Below the pieces are notes generated by a model. It saw only the letters and a program-made list of their open reading frames with translations. It did not search any database and was not told the origin of the DNA. A stretch of 43,455 bases of DNA, from NCBI GenBank assembly GCA_021828865.1, contig JAJZCW010000027.1, positions 1-43,455 of the forward strand, in the 5' to 3' direction. Numbering within the stretch: position 1 is the stretch's first letter; each line of letters opens with the position of its first letter. Below, in pieces: positions 7,970 to 17,012 of the stretch. The position numbers and the translations under genes are program-made. Source of the DNA: Bacillota bacterium (GTDB taxonomy: Bacteria > Bacillota > Bacilli > Alicyclobacillales > SLC66).

Positions 7970-9520
7970 TCACTTTGCCTCAGTCGCCATCTGGGGTGCA
8001 TCCCCTTTTCGTTCATCTTCTGAAGGGATGCCTTTGGGCATCATCCAGGCAAAGACCAGCCCAATGACCGTAATCACAAGCAGCCACCAGTAGGCATGAT
8101 CAATCCCGAATGTCAACGCGTTCCCTAAGAAATGCAAAACAGATGGCGCCAAGTGACTACGGGTGCTTACATTAAGAAGTGTATTCGTCACTTCCAAATG
8201 ACCGCCCAATTTACCAAGCTGCTGTGATAGCGTCGGATTTTTTGCTGCGAGTGTGAACTGGTGCAGGATTTCACTGTTCATGACACTGCTTAATACGGCG
8301 ACAAAAAGCGAACTTCCGAGTGTCCTTGCAAACATGTTGGCGCCTGTTGCTACCCCGCGCTGCATGTACGTCACTGAAGTCTGCACCGCCAGCAGCGAAG
8401 CGTTCGACGCAAATCCCAACCCAAATCCGAACAGCGTTGTCGCAGCCGCAAGCGCCCATGGACTGATCGACGGATTGATGATCGACGCATACACCACTGT
8501 CGCGAAGACGATGATGATCATCCCAAGCACCGCAGTGAAGCGGTAGCCGCGTCCAATGATGATTTTCCCTGAAAAAGTGGCTGCAATTGGCCAGCCAATC
8601 GACAAGGTGGCGATCGTCAATCCTGCCACAAACGAACTCGTGCCAAGTACGCCTTGCGCGAAGGTGGGGGTAAAGGAAGAGATGCCATATGTCACACCAC
8701 CAATGATCAATGACAGCAGGTTGGCAAACCCAATCGTCGGTTGCTTCATTAACCGAAGCGGAAGAATTGGCTCTTTTGCCACCCTTTCACGCAGGATAAA
8801 TAGGATCGTGAATACCACAAAAACCGCAATCGAAACGATAATCGGCCAACTTGTCCATGCCCAGGCGACTCCGCCCTGAACTAATGCGAGAATGAGTGCA
8901 GAGGTGCCCACCATCAGGATAAACGAACCGAGCCAGTCAATCGAGTGCTTCCGTGACGTGCGGTGCTCATGATGAAAAATTTCCACACCAAGCGTAGCCA
9001 GAATCCCGATAGGCACGTTGATCCAAAATACCCATGCCCAGCCGACCGTATCCACGATCAGTCCGCCAAGTGATGGCCCAATGACAGAAGCAAGCGCCCA
9101 CACGCTGCTAATATAACCCTGCACGCGAGCCCTTTCTTCAAGCGAATAGATGTCGCCTACGATTGTCGTCGCAATTGGTTGCACCGCACCTGCGCCAATT
9201 CCCTGCACGGCACGTGAAATGATCAGCATGATCATGCTATGGGATAATCCGCAAAGCAGCGACCCCACCAAAAAGATAATAATACCAACGGTAAATACCC
9301 GCTTGCGTCCATATACATCCGCCAGTCTTCCGTAAATGGGAATGGTCGCAACCTGCGCGAGTAAAAATAGTGAAAAGACCCAAGCAAACAACGAAAATCC
9401 ACCAAGATCGCCAATAATGGTCGGCATCGCGGTCGCCACAATCGTACCTTCCATCGCCGACAAAAACATGGCGAGCATCAGTGAGGCTAGGATGAATCTC
9501 CTGCGCCTTGCGTCAAGCAT
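7970..9520 (-). CDS. DHA2-family MFS drug efflux transporter
   Basis: Proton-driven membrane exporter, probably for drugs or other hydrophobic compounds; the substrate is not predictable. About 516 residues with roughly 14 membrane segments, as usual for the 14-TMS DHA2 (EmrB/QacA-like) group. Seen: the early acidic motif FLSAMEGTIVATAMPTI, the loop 2-3 signature GRLADVYGRKRVF, and the antiporter motif C region around SVIGPSLGGLIVD. The frame is open to 9556, but the ATG at 9520 has a strong AAGGAG nine to ten bases upstream and is preferred. It lies behind hemL in the same direction with no terminator between, so some read-through from the hem operon is possible. Confidence 0.88.
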   Translation of the reverse strand: MLDARRRRFILASLMLAMFLSAMEGTIVATAMPTIIGDLGGFSLFAWVFSLFLLAQVATIPIYGRLADVYGRKRVFTVGIIIFLVGSLLCGLSHSMIMLIISRAVQGIGAGAVQPIATTIVGDIYSLEERARVQGYISSVWALASVIGPSLGGLIVDTVGWAWVFWINVPIGILATLGVEIFHHEHRTSRKHSIDWLGSFILMVGTSALILALVQGGVAWAWTSWPIIVSIAVFVVFTILFILRERVAKEPILPLRLMKQPTIGFANLLSLIIGGVTYGISSFTPTFAQGVLGTSSFVAGLTIATLSIGWPIAATFSGKIIIGRGYRFTAVLGMIIIVFATVVYASIINPSISPWALAAATTLFGFGLGFASNASLLAVQTSVTYMQRGVATGANMFARTLGSSLFVAVLSSVMNSEILHQFTLAAKNPTLSQQLGKLGGHLEVTNTLLNVSTRSHLAPSVLHFLGNALTFGIDHAYWWLLVITVIGLVFAWMMPKGIPSEDERKGDAPQMATEAK

Positions 9521-9556
9521 CGGTAACCAACTCCTTACTTGTCGAACCCATGCCAC

Positions 9557-9625
9557 GCAGATGTTCAGACAAAATAATTATTATAATTTGATAGTTATTA
9601 TATCATAATGCATTTTACTCCTTAA
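9557..9625 (-). promoter_or_regulatory. AT-rich leader of the MFS gene with direct repeats
   Basis: Two near-identical 11-base direct repeats, ATAATAACTAT (9591-9601) and ATAATAATTAT (9574-9584) on the minus strand, are spaced 17 bases apart. Two TATAAT sequences fall in the same stretch. No good -35 is seen. The repeats could be operator half-sites for a MarR- or TetR-type regulator, but none is encoded nearby. Confidence 0.35.
9581..9613 (-). other. Ten-codon open reading frame with strong ribosome-binding site
   Basis: Directly behind the hemL stop codon the minus strand reads AAGGAGTAAAATG and then codes for MHYDIITIKL and a TAA. The ribosome-binding site is close to ideal. It might be a leader peptide for the MFS gene or the remnant start of a lost gene. 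The chance of a random occurrence is not negligible. Confidence 0.25.
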
Positions 9626-10933
9626 CTAATGGACTTGTTGAAAAGCCTTTTCCATCGCTTCAAGGGTAAAAGTAATCACCTCATCATCATGCGCTAGCGA
9701 CAAAAATCCCGATTCCAGTTGCGAAGGCGCAAGGTATACCCCCGCTTCCAACATCGCATGGAAATAATGCCGATACCGCTCCCCGTCCGCTTTTTTTGCC
9801 GTGTCGTAATTGCGCACCGGCTCGCTTGCAAAAAACGTTCCGAACATGCTGCCAAGTTGGGTCGTTTGCACCGGTATGCTGCGCTTTTCTGCAAATGATC
9901 GAAAACCTTGCGTCAATGCCTGACCTTTTTTGGTAAACGCCTCGTACACGCCGTCTTCTTGGATCAGCCGCAGCGTCTCCAGTCCCGCCGCCATGGCAAG
10001 CGGATTGCCGGAGAGTGTCCCCGCCTGATAGACAGGGCCAAGTGGTGCTACCAGTTCCATGATCTCCCGACGACCGCCATATGCACCAACCGGAAGTCCT
10101 CCCCCGATCACTTTACCAAGCGTGGTTAAATCCGGTGTGATGCCAAATAGCGCCTGCGCGCCGCCCAAATGTACGCGAAATCCGGTCATCACTTCATCAA
10201 AAATGAGCACAGCCTCGTAGGCACGGGTGATTTCTCTCACTGCTTGCAAAAATCCGCCATCCGGAACGACCATCCCCATATTTCCCGCCACCGGTTCCAC
10301 AATGACGCCAGCGATGTTATCTCCGTGTGCTTCAAACAGCATACGCAGCGCATCGACATCGTTATAGGGAATGGTGAGCGTGAGTGCCGCAAGGTCACCC
10401 GGTACCCCTGGTGAATCCGGTAAGCTAAGTGTGGCGACTCCTGAACCTGCGCGAATCAAAAAGCTGTCTGCATGCCCATGATAGCAACCTTCAAACTTTA
10501 CGATTTTTGATCTTCCGGTGTATGCGCGCGCAAGCCGTAAGGCGCTCATGGTAGCTTCCGTCCCTGAATTCACCATTCGCACCAGATCCATCGAGGGAAA
10601 AATCTTTTTAATCTCTTCTGCCAGTTCCGTCTCAATGAGCGTGGGGGCGCCAAAACTCGTGCCTTTTGCCGCTTGCTCCTGCACCGCACTCACGACTCGC
10701 GGATGGGCATGGCCTGCAATGAGCGGCCCCCAGGAGAGCATGTAATCCACATAGCGATTGCCGTCGATATCCCACACATAAGCGCCATTTCCGTGACTAA
10801 AATACACGGGATCTCCCCCCACCGCCCGAAACGCGCGGACAGGACTATTCACGCCGCCTGGGATCGATGCTTTTGCCTTTTCAAACGCAAAATGGGAACG
10901 TTCATACCTTGCACCGTGATTTTCCTCCACCAT
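9626..10933 (-). CDS. hemL: Glutamate-1-semialdehyde 2,1-aminomutase
   Basis: PLP enzyme that converts glutamate-1-semialdehyde to 5-aminolevulinate, the second step of the C5 haem pathway. The 435 residues match the family length. The PLP lysine is K274 in TTLGKVIGGGLPVGAYGG; the cofactor aspartate lies in FDEVMTGFR (245-253); the NSGTEATMSALRLAR segment at 122-136 is diagnostic of class III aminotransferases. The start is 14 bases behind hemB with AGGGGG upstream. It is the last gene of hemA-X-C-D-B-L. Confidence 0.97.
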   Translation of the reverse strand: MVEENHGARYERSHFAFEKAKASIPGGVNSPVRAFRAVGGDPVYFSHGNGAYVWDIDGNRYVDYMLSWGPLIAGHAHPRVVSAVQEQAAKGTSFGAPTLIETELAEEIKKIFPSMDLVRMVNSGTEATMSALRLARAYTGRSKIVKFEGCYHGHADSFLIRAGSGVATLSLPDSPGVPGDLAALTLTIPYNDVDALRMLFEAHGDNIAGVIVEPVAGNMGMVVPDGGFLQAVREITRAYEAVLIFDEVMTGFRVHLGGAQALFGITPDLTTLGKVIGGGLPVGAYGGRREIMELVAPLGPVYQAGTLSGNPLAMAAGLETLRLIQEDGVYEAFTKKGQALTQGFRSFAEKRSIPVQTTQLGSMFGTFFASEPVRNYDTAKKADGERYRHYFHAMLEAGVYLAPSQLESGFLSLAHDDEVITFTLEAMEKAFQQVH

Positions 10934-10947
10934 CTACATACGTCCCC

Positions 10948-11916
10948 CTATCGCAAATAGCGTGCTACGTCTTTTGCAAAATACGTGATGAGAATATCCG
11001 CGCCAGCACGTTTCATGCCCGTCAGCATTTCCATTACGACTGCTTGTTCGTCGATCCATCCTTGTGCGGAGGCCGCTTTGATCATGGCGTATTCGCCACT
11101 CACATTATAGGCGGCAACAGGCACGGAAAATTCCTCACGCAGCGCGCGAATGACGTCCATATAGGCTAGTGCCGGTTTGACCATCAGCATATCGGCGCCC
11201 TCTTTTAGATCGGATGCCGCTTCCAAAAGTGCCTCGCGAACATTGGCCGGATCCATCTGATACGTCTTGCGATCGCCAAATGACGGAGCAGAATGCGCTG
11301 CTTCCCGAAATGGCCCGTAGAAGGACGAGGCGTACTTGACGGAGTAAGACAAAATTGGCGTCTCCAGATATCCATTTGCATCGAGCGTAGCGCGAATCGC
11401 CGCGATACGACCGTCCATCATATCAGACGGTGCCACTAGGTCAGCACCTGCGCGCACATGGGATAGTGCGGTATTGGCGAGTAGCTCCAAGCTCTCATCA
11501 TTTTCAATGTGATCGCCGTGTACAATCCCACAGTGACCGGCGGGATTGTATTGGCACAAACAGACATCTGTCGCGACGAGCAGACGTGGATTTTCTTCCT
11601 TGGCAGCGCGAATGGCCTGTTGAACAATGCCATCGTACGCATACGCCTCAGAACTCAAATCATCTTTGATTGCAGGGAGTCCAAAAAGCAAGATTGAATT
11701 GACCCCAAGCTCGCTTAGTTCATTCACTTCACGACGAAACTCGTCAATGCTTAAGTGTTCCACGCCAGGCATGGAGAGTACCGGGTGCCTGCCCGCATCA
11801 TGCGTGACAAACAGCGGATACATCAAATCATCTACATCCAAGCGTGTTTCTCTTACCAAATCCCGTAACACCGGGTGACTCCGCAAACGGCGGTGACGGT
11901 CAAATACGATATTCAT
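10948..11916 (-). CDS. hemB: Delta-aminolevulinic acid dehydratase (porphobilinogen synthase), zinc type
   Basis: Condenses two 5-aminolevulinate molecules to porphobilinogen. 322 residues. The Schiff-base lysines are K194 (YSVKYASSFYGPFR) and K247 (LMVKPALAYMD). The three-cysteine metal site is intact as C119, C121 and C129 (DVCLCQYNPAGHCG), which marks the zinc-dependent class. Preceded by hemD with 18 bases between. Confidence 0.97.
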   Translation of the reverse strand: MNIVFDRHRRLRSHPVLRDLVRETRLDVDDLMYPLFVTHDAGRHPVLSMPGVEHLSIDEFRREVNELSELGVNSILLFGLPAIKDDLSSEAYAYDGIVQQAIRAAKEENPRLLVATDVCLCQYNPAGHCGIVHGDHIENDESLELLANTALSHVRAGADLVAPSDMMDGRIAAIRATLDANGYLETPILSYSVKYASSFYGPFREAAHSAPSFGDRKTYQMDPANVREALLEAASDLKEGADMLMVKPALAYMDVIRALREEFSVPVAAYNVSGEYAMIKAASAQGWIDEQAVVMEMLTGMKRAGADILITYFAKDVARYLR

Positions 11917-11934
11917 ATGAAATCCTTCCCCTCA

Positions 11935-12708
11935 TTAACGATAAGTAGTATGCGAAATAAAATAGTGAATTAACGAATCCATCAGCGAGTTGGTGGAGGC
12001 GGTTTCCGCCACTACCTGTGGCTCATAGCCATATTCCCTGATCACCTTCGCAGTCTTAGGGCCAACGGCTGCGAGCACCCCATCCCACTCCATTCGCTTT
12101 ATGCTCACATCAAAAAATGCCTTCACCGCAGACCCACTATAAAAAGTGATGGCATCGACTTTTCGCTGGTGCACATCTTCCATCAATCGCACCGCAAATG
12201 GCGTAGTAACCGTCTCATAGCCGATTACCTCCATGACCTCAAACCCCATATGAGAGAGCGCGTTGGCAAAGTCAGGTTCCACCAGATTGCCTCGCACAAA
12301 TAGCACGCGCTTGCGACCCTCTCTGGCTTTCCCTATCCGTTCAATGAGATTTTCCGCAGCAAACACTTTCGGTGTGGGTTCGACTGCAAAACCCGCGTGA
12401 GATGCTGCTTGTGCCGTCGCCTTCCCCACACAAAAGGTGGGAAGATTCGGCACCACGGGGCTTTCAAGTGTCAAATTCCCCTCGACAAAGGCGCGTACCC
12501 CATTGACACTAGTGAACACGTAGATGTCAGGCAGCTTGCTAATGGCCTCTATAAAATCAGCCACCTGATGCCGCAAAACAATGTCGATCAGTGGATAGAG
12601 GAGCGCTTCTCCACCCGCCGTTCTAATTAACTCCATGAGATCTGCAGATTGTTCCTGCGGGCGCGTCACGGCCACGCGCAATCCCGCAAGCGGTTTTTTC
12701 ACTTCCAT
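11935..12708 (-). CDS. hemD: Uroporphyrinogen-III synthase
   Basis: Closes and inverts ring D of hydroxymethylbilane to give uroporphyrinogen III. 257 residues, normal length. The family is poorly conserved in sequence; support comes from the opening LAGLRVAVTRPQEQSADL, the FTSVNGVRAF motif, the ITFYSGSAVKAFF segment and the late AAVGPKTAKVIREYG segment, together with its place between hemC and hemB. The start overlaps the end of hemC by ten bases, suggesting translational coupling. Confidence 0.93.
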   Translation of the reverse strand: MEVKKPLAGLRVAVTRPQEQSADLMELIRTAGGEALLYPLIDIVLRHQVADFIEAISKLPDIYVFTSVNGVRAFVEGNLTLESPVVPNLPTFCVGKATAQAASHAGFAVEPTPKVFAAENLIERIGKAREGRKRVLFVRGNLVEPDFANALSHMGFEVMEVIGYETVTTPFAVRLMEDVHQRKVDAITFYSGSAVKAFFDVSIKRMEWDGVLAAVGPKTAKVIREYGYEPQVVAETASTNSLMDSLIHYFISHTTYR

Positions 12709-13670
12709 CCTGCCTGACTTCCTGTTAGTTGAGACAGGATTTCCTCGCCACCGTTTGCGAGCATGCGTTTGGCCAAATCTTCCCCCAATTCCGCTGCCGC
12801 CATCCCCGTCGATTCATCCCGCACCGTAAGGCTCCCATCTGGCAATCCGATAAAACCTTTGACCACCAGTTGGATCTCTCCCTCACTATCAATCGAAGCG
12901 ACCGCATGTGCGGCAACAGGCACCTGACAACTTCCGCCTACTGCACCAAGGAAAGCCCGCTCCGCATTCGCCGCGGCAGCCGTCAATGGGTCATGCAGCG
13001 CACCTAGTACGCGAAGCACTTCCTCGTCATTTTCCCTACATTCAAGTGCCAAGGCCCCCTGACCCACCGCAGGCACAAACACATCTGTTGCAAGCGGAAC
13101 AGCAGTATATGACTTATCTCCCGCCGTCACCGTTTCACCCTTCCACCAGCCCATCCGGGAAAGTCCGGCTGCAGCAAGGACAATGGCATCAAGAGACGCC
13201 AATTTGCGAAGCCGTGTATCAATATTCCCACGGAGCGCCTCCACGTGGAGGTCAGGGCGAGCTTTTAAGAGCATGGCGCTGCGACGAAGCGAACTCGTGC
13301 CAATGCGTGCTCCTTTTGGCAGGGTGTCGATTCGATACCCTTTTTCGCTGATTAAAAGGTCACGCGCGTCTTCACGCTTTGGAATGACACCGACTGTCAA
13401 CCCGTCCGCCAATTCCGCAGGTACGTCTTTCATGCTGTGCACCGCAAAGTCGATTTCGTTCTTCTGTAAGAGTTCTTCGATTTCCGAAACAAATAATCCT
13501 TTGCCACCTACTTCCGCGAGCGCCCGATCCAGAATTCGATCTCCTTTTGTCACCACTTCAACGACATCGACCTCAAGACCAGGATTCGCTGCAATGAGTG
13601 CATCTACCACCTGAAGCGTCTGTGTTTTCGCCAGTGCGCTGCGCCTGGTACCAACTTTAATTTTTCGCAA
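12699..13670 (-). CDS. hemC: Porphobilinogen deaminase (hydroxymethylbilane synthase)
   Basis: Polymerises four porphobilinogens to hydroxymethylbilane. Read from the TTG at 13670 it has 323 residues and begins MRKIKVGTRRSALAKTQ, as the family does. That TTG has AAGAAGGG upstream, while the longer frame to 13721 would run 38 bases into hemX. The dipyrromethane cofactor cysteine is C248 in GGSCQVPVAAHA. The substrate-binding segments FAVHSMKDVP (75-84) and GTSSLRRSAM (124-133) are present. It follows hemX with 13 bases between. Confidence 0.95.
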   Translation of the reverse strand: MRKIKVGTRRSALAKTQTLQVVDALIAANPGLEVDVVEVVTKGDRILDRALAEVGGKGLFVSEIEELLQKNEIDFAVHSMKDVPAELADGLTVGVIPKREDARDLLISEKGYRIDTLPKGARIGTSSLRRSAMLLKARPDLHVEALRGNIDTRLRKLASLDAIVLAAAGLSRMGWWKGETVTAGDKSYTAVPLATDVFVPAVGQGALALECRENDEEVLRVLGALHDPLTAAAANAERAFLGAVGGSCQVPVAAHAVASIDSEGEIQLVVKGFIGLPDGSLTVRDESTGMAAAELGEDLAKRMLANGGEEILSQLTGSQAGWK

Positions 13671-13683
13671 TGAATTCCCTTCT

Positions 13684-14511
13684 TTACCAATGATGAAATT
13701 TCGAAACAAATTCCCCCACAATCAAGAAATTGGCCATTACCACCACATAGGCCAACAGGTTCATCCATGCTCCCATTCGCCCCCGAATCTTTCCCGCATA
13801 ACGAAGTGCCAAATAGAGCGCGTAAAGAATGAACACGAAGATGGATACGAGGATTTTTGCATCATAAAAAAGAAACCTGCCTTCCAACAACCAATACCAA
13901 ATGGAACCAAACACCATGCCAATGACAAGCAAAGGCAATCCGACAAATGCCGACCGGTAAGCGAAAAAATCTAGCCTTTCAAGAGGTGGCAACCGCTTGA
14001 AAGGTCCGCTTGTAAAGTCTTTGCTGCGTAGTGCCCTCTCTTCCATCAAATACAACACGCTAAAGATGGCTGAGAGTGAAAACGAGATATAACTCATTAG
14101 AGATACACTGACATGAAGAAAAAGCAAGTCCCCCTGACGAACCCGCTCGATCTGTGGGTGCGTGTGTACGATCGCGTCGAATGCGACAAAGATAAACCCC
14201 AGTAAACTGACGAAAAATGACACATAATCCACGCGCCAAAATAAATTCATTATAATCGACACGGTGATCAGTAACCAGGAAAAAAACACCGTGGCTTGTA
14301 GCGAAGTAAAAAATGGCAACATATGATCCAGTGTCATCCGCTCGATCAGGAAGACCGATTCAAGACACCAGACAATAGCAAGGACGACAATCCCAAATCG
14401 GCTTGCCGTTTTGTTTTCCCTCAACAAATCAATAAAAAACAAACTAATGCTAATAAAATAACTGACGATCATGGCCAAGTAAATATCGTCGGTAAATGTA
14501 CCGGTCATCAT
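13684..14511 (-). CDS. hemX: HemX, CcsA-like membrane protein of the hem operon
   Basis: HemX in B. subtilis is a membrane protein that lowers the level of glutamyl-tRNA reductase. The family resembles the cytochrome c assembly protein CcsA. The 275-residue product has about eight membrane helices, an HTHPQIERVRQGDLLFLHVSVSLMSY segment with histidines as in CcsA relatives, and a charged loop near the middle (EERALRSKDFTSGPFKRLPPLERLDFFAYR). The start lies seven bases behind the hemA stop, so its expression is probably coupled to hemA. Confidence 0.88.
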   Translation of the reverse strand: MMTGTFTDDIYLAMIVSYFISISLFFIDLLRENKTASRFGIVVLAIVWCLESVFLIERMTLDHMLPFFTSLQATVFFSWLLITVSIIMNLFWRVDYVSFFVSLLGFIFVAFDAIVHTHPQIERVRQGDLLFLHVSVSLMSYISFSLSAIFSVLYLMEERALRSKDFTSGPFKRLPPLERLDFFAYRSAFVGLPLLVIGMVFGSIWYWLLEGRFLFYDAKILVSIFVFILYALYLALRYAGKIRGRMGAWMNLLAYVVVMANFLIVGEFVSKFHHW

Positions 14512-14518
14512 TCGTCAC

Positions 14519-15928
14519 TCACAATGCCGCTAATGAGTTCGTCGTACGGCTCTCCCGCCAACTGAGCGCCTGATGTTCTTGATCCTCCATATGGGCAGCT
14601 ACTTTTACCGTCGTAACTCCCTCGCCTTTTTGGGGAGTCAAGCTATCTTGATCAATCGATGGCTCAAAATCGATTTCAAATAATCTTGCAAAAGTGTGCA
14701 AGTGGTTTGCCCCATCCGGTTCTGTCGCCATGGTCTTCAAATTGACGGTGGGATTTTTCAAAATTTGATTGGCGATACTTTGAATGTGTTTTTGAATGAC
14801 TTTTTTGCCGTGTTCATCGAGGTCCGGAAGCTTGTGGTACAGGCTTTCCAAAACTTCGTTCTGGATGTCCTGCGCTTTTTGCCGAAGTGCTGCGATGAGC
14901 GGAAATGCCTCCTGCTCCTGCAACCATGACTGCAGACTCAAAATTTCCTCATCCATCCACATTTCCACGCGTTCTGCTTCTTGATGGCGTAACGACACGT
15001 TCGCAGCCACCACTTCCTGCAGATCATCGATGTCGTAAAGGTATACATCACTGAGTTTTCCCACAGCAGGATCAACATCGCGGGGAACCGCAATATCGAT
15101 AATAAACATAGGTCGCATCCGACGACGCTTCATGGCGTCACCCACCATCTCCGCATTTAATAGCAATTGCTGCGATCCGGTAGAGGTAATGACAATATCG
15201 GCGCTGATCAGTGCCTCTTTCAATTGTTCTAATGTGAGCGCTTGTCCATTAAACTTTTTGGCTACTGTCTCTGCCCGCGTAACGGTGCGGTTGGCGATCA
15301 TGACGTCCTTCACCCCTTGCGCGGCAAGATGAGTCAATGTTAATTCGCTCATTTTGCCGGCTCCAATGACGAGGACAGATTTGTTCTGCAATTGGTCAAA
15401 CACTTTTTTGGCAAGAGCGACTGCCGCATAGCTGACTGATACGGCATTTTGGCCAATGGAGGTCTCTGCTTGTACTTTTTTACCAAATGCAATGACTCGA
15501 TTGAACAGTGCGTTGATCATCGAACCTGTCATGCCTTCTGACTGAGCAAACAAAAACGCATGCTTAAATTGGCCGAGGATTTGCGTCTCGCCCACAATCA
15601 TGGAATCCATACCAGTCACCACACGAAGCATGTGCCTGATCGCATGAATACCTTCCCTGACATATAAATGATCATAAAAATCCCCTTCGGACAAATGAGA
15701 CACCGACGATAAAAATCGACGAATCCCGGCTTGTCCCTGCGAGGTGTCTTCGACAATCGCATAGATTTCCGTACGGTTGCATGTCGATAACAACACCACT
15801 TCCTGACAACCCGCCAGTTCCTTTAGCCGCCCTAATGACGCCGATAGCGCAGTTTCAGGCACAGAGAAGCACTCACGTAAATCCACCGGTGCGGTGCGAT
15901 AATTAATGCCGACCAGTAAAATCTTCAA
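14519..15928 (-). CDS. hemA: Glutamyl-tRNA reductase
   Basis: Reduces glutamyl-tRNA(Glu) to glutamate-1-semialdehyde with NADPH, the committed step of haem synthesis. Read from the TTG at 15928 the protein has 469 residues and begins MKILLVGINYRTAPVDLRE, matching the family start; GGGG lies eight bases upstream of this TTG. The frame is open 18 codons further, but that part resembles no HemA. The catalytic cysteine is C50 (LLSTCNRTE). A Rossmann motif (VLVIGAGKMSELTL) and a C-terminal dimerisation helix region follow. First gene of the hem operon. Confidence 0.95.
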   Translation of the reverse strand: MKILLVGINYRTAPVDLRECFSVPETALSASLGRLKELAGCQEVVLLSTCNRTEIYAIVEDTSQGQAGIRRFLSSVSHLSEGDFYDHLYVREGIHAIRHMLRVVTGMDSMIVGETQILGQFKHAFLFAQSEGMTGSMINALFNRVIAFGKKVQAETSIGQNAVSVSYAAVALAKKVFDQLQNKSVLVIGAGKMSELTLTHLAAQGVKDVMIANRTVTRAETVAKKFNGQALTLEQLKEALISADIVITSTGSQQLLLNAEMVGDAMKRRRMRPMFIIDIAVPRDVDPAVGKLSDVYLYDIDDLQEVVAANVSLRHQEAERVEMWMDEEILSLQSWLQEQEAFPLIAALRQKAQDIQNEVLESLYHKLPDLDEHGKKVIQKHIQSIANQILKNPTVNLKTMATEPDGANHLHTFARLFEIDFEPSIDQDSLTPQKGEGVTTVKVAAHMEDQEHQALSWRESRTTNSLAAL

Positions 15929-15984
15929 CTCTTCATCCCCAATAAAAAAGATGTCACCATACTCATACCTATTACATTTCAATT

Positions 15985-15993
15985 ATTATACCA
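15985..15993 (-). promoter_or_regulatory. Extended -10 promoter of the hem operon
   Basis: TGGTATAAT on the minus strand gives a perfect -10 (15985-15990) with the TGn extension. No convincing -35 is found 16 to 18 bases upstream. The leader to the hemA TTG would be about 50 bases. The promoter is divergent from the EamA gene. Confidence 0.6.
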
Positions 15994-16023
15994 AAGAAAA
16001 AAGAAATTTTTCTTGACCGCTTT

Positions 16024-16052
16024 TTGAAACTATAATTATTGTATTATAAAAT
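16024..16052 (+). promoter_or_regulatory. Putative sigma-A promoter of the EamA permease gene
   Basis: TTGAAA (16024-16029) and TAAAAT (16047-16052) are 17 bases apart. Transcription would start near 16059, some 37 bases before the preferred TTG start. Confidence 0.55.
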
Positions 16053-16095
16053 AGTTTTATTACCTTCGTAATTGCCAAAAAGGGGTTTTACCACA

Positions 16096-16998
16096 TTGCT
16101 CAAACGCATCCTTGCTGACAGTATTCTGCTTTTGGTCGCACTGGTTTGGGGAGCGACTTTCGTATTGGTTCAAGACGCCATCGAACAGATCCCCGTGTTC
16201 TCATTTCTAGCACTGCGTTTCTTTATTTCCGGTATTTTATTGTTTATCCCGGTGATCATCATTCCCACGCTTCGCAAGACTTTATCCAATTGGCGGATGT
16301 GGAAAGCGGCCAGTTGGATGGGCATCTGGCTATTTGCCGGTTACGCCTTTCAAACGATTGGCCTTTTGTATACATCGCCTGGAAAGGCAGGCTTTATCAC
16401 CGGCCTAAATGTCGTGTTGGTACCGGTCTTTTCTATTTTTGTCCTGCGCCATTTGCCCACTCGCTGGGCATGGATAGGCGTGGCATTAGCCACGGTGGGA
16501 CTTTTTTTCCTTACCTTCGATCACGCGGGCAGCTTTAATATTGGAGATCTGCTTGAATTTCTGTGCGCGATTTCTTTTGCTATGCAAATCGTCGTGGTTG
16601 GCAAACACGCCAATCAATTTGCCTCACTGCCTATGACGGCGATACAGATTACGATGGTAGGTGTGTTGTCCATCATCGCAGGTCTGATTTCGCATGCCAA
16701 CTTCACTCAAAGCCTGCACTCTCTCACCAATTGGACGGTGATCAACGCGCTTTGGATATGCATCTTACTCGCTACCTTACTTGCCTATCTTGTGCAAATG
16801 TTTTTCCAAAAATTCACTACTGCCACTCGCACTGCGCTGGTATTTTCCATGGAACCTGTATTTGCCGCACTATCTGCTTACGTGCTCATCCACGAAGTGA
16901 TGACCCCACTTGCGCTTGTGGGGAGCGCCATGATCCTCATTGGCATGCTCGTCGCAGAACTTGGCGGACAGGAACAGGCAATCCATCAGTCTACCTGA
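16096..16998 (+). CDS. EamA/DMT-superfamily permease
   Basis: Ten-helix drug/metabolite transporter with two EamA repeats; substrate unknown. About 300 residues from the TTG at 16096, which yields MLKRILADSILLLVALVWGATFV, the usual start of this family, with AGGGG ten bases upstream. The frame is open to another TTG at 16072 that lacks a ribosome-binding site. The first repeat includes FLALRFFISGILLF and GLLYTSPGKAGFITGLNVVLVPVFS; the second ends SMEPVFAALSAYVLIHEVMTPLALVGSAMILIGMLV. It is inserted between engB and hemA, which are adjacent in B. subtilis, and its last 13 bases overlap the end of engB on the other strand. Confidence 0.88.
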   Translation: MLKRILADSILLLVALVWGATFVLVQDAIEQIPVFSFLALRFFISGILLFIPVIIIPTLRKTLSNWRMWKAASWMGIWLFAGYAFQTIGLLYTSPGKAGFITGLNVVLVPVFSIFVLRHLPTRWAWIGVALATVGLFFLTFDHAGSFNIGDLLEFLCAISFAMQIVVVGKHANQFASLPMTAIQITMVGVLSIIAGLISHANFTQSLHSLTNWTVINALWICILLATLLAYLVQMFFQKFTTATRTALVFSMEPVFAALSAYVLIHEVMTPLALVGSAMILIGMLVAELGGQEQAIHQST

Positions 16999-17012
16999 TC
17001 GGGATTGCCTGT
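16974..17012. repeat. Long stem-loop covering both stop codons of EamA and engB
   Basis: ACAGGCAATCC (16974-16984) and its exact complement GGATTGCCTGT (17002-17012) form an 11-base-pair stem. Inside it ATCAG and CTGAT pair as well, with a two-base bulge and the loop TCTAC. The TGA of the EamA gene (16996-16998) and that of engB (16986-16988, minus) both lie in the inner stem. No T-run follows on either strand. It may act as a bidirectional terminator or protect the 3' ends of both mRNAs. Confidence 0.65.
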
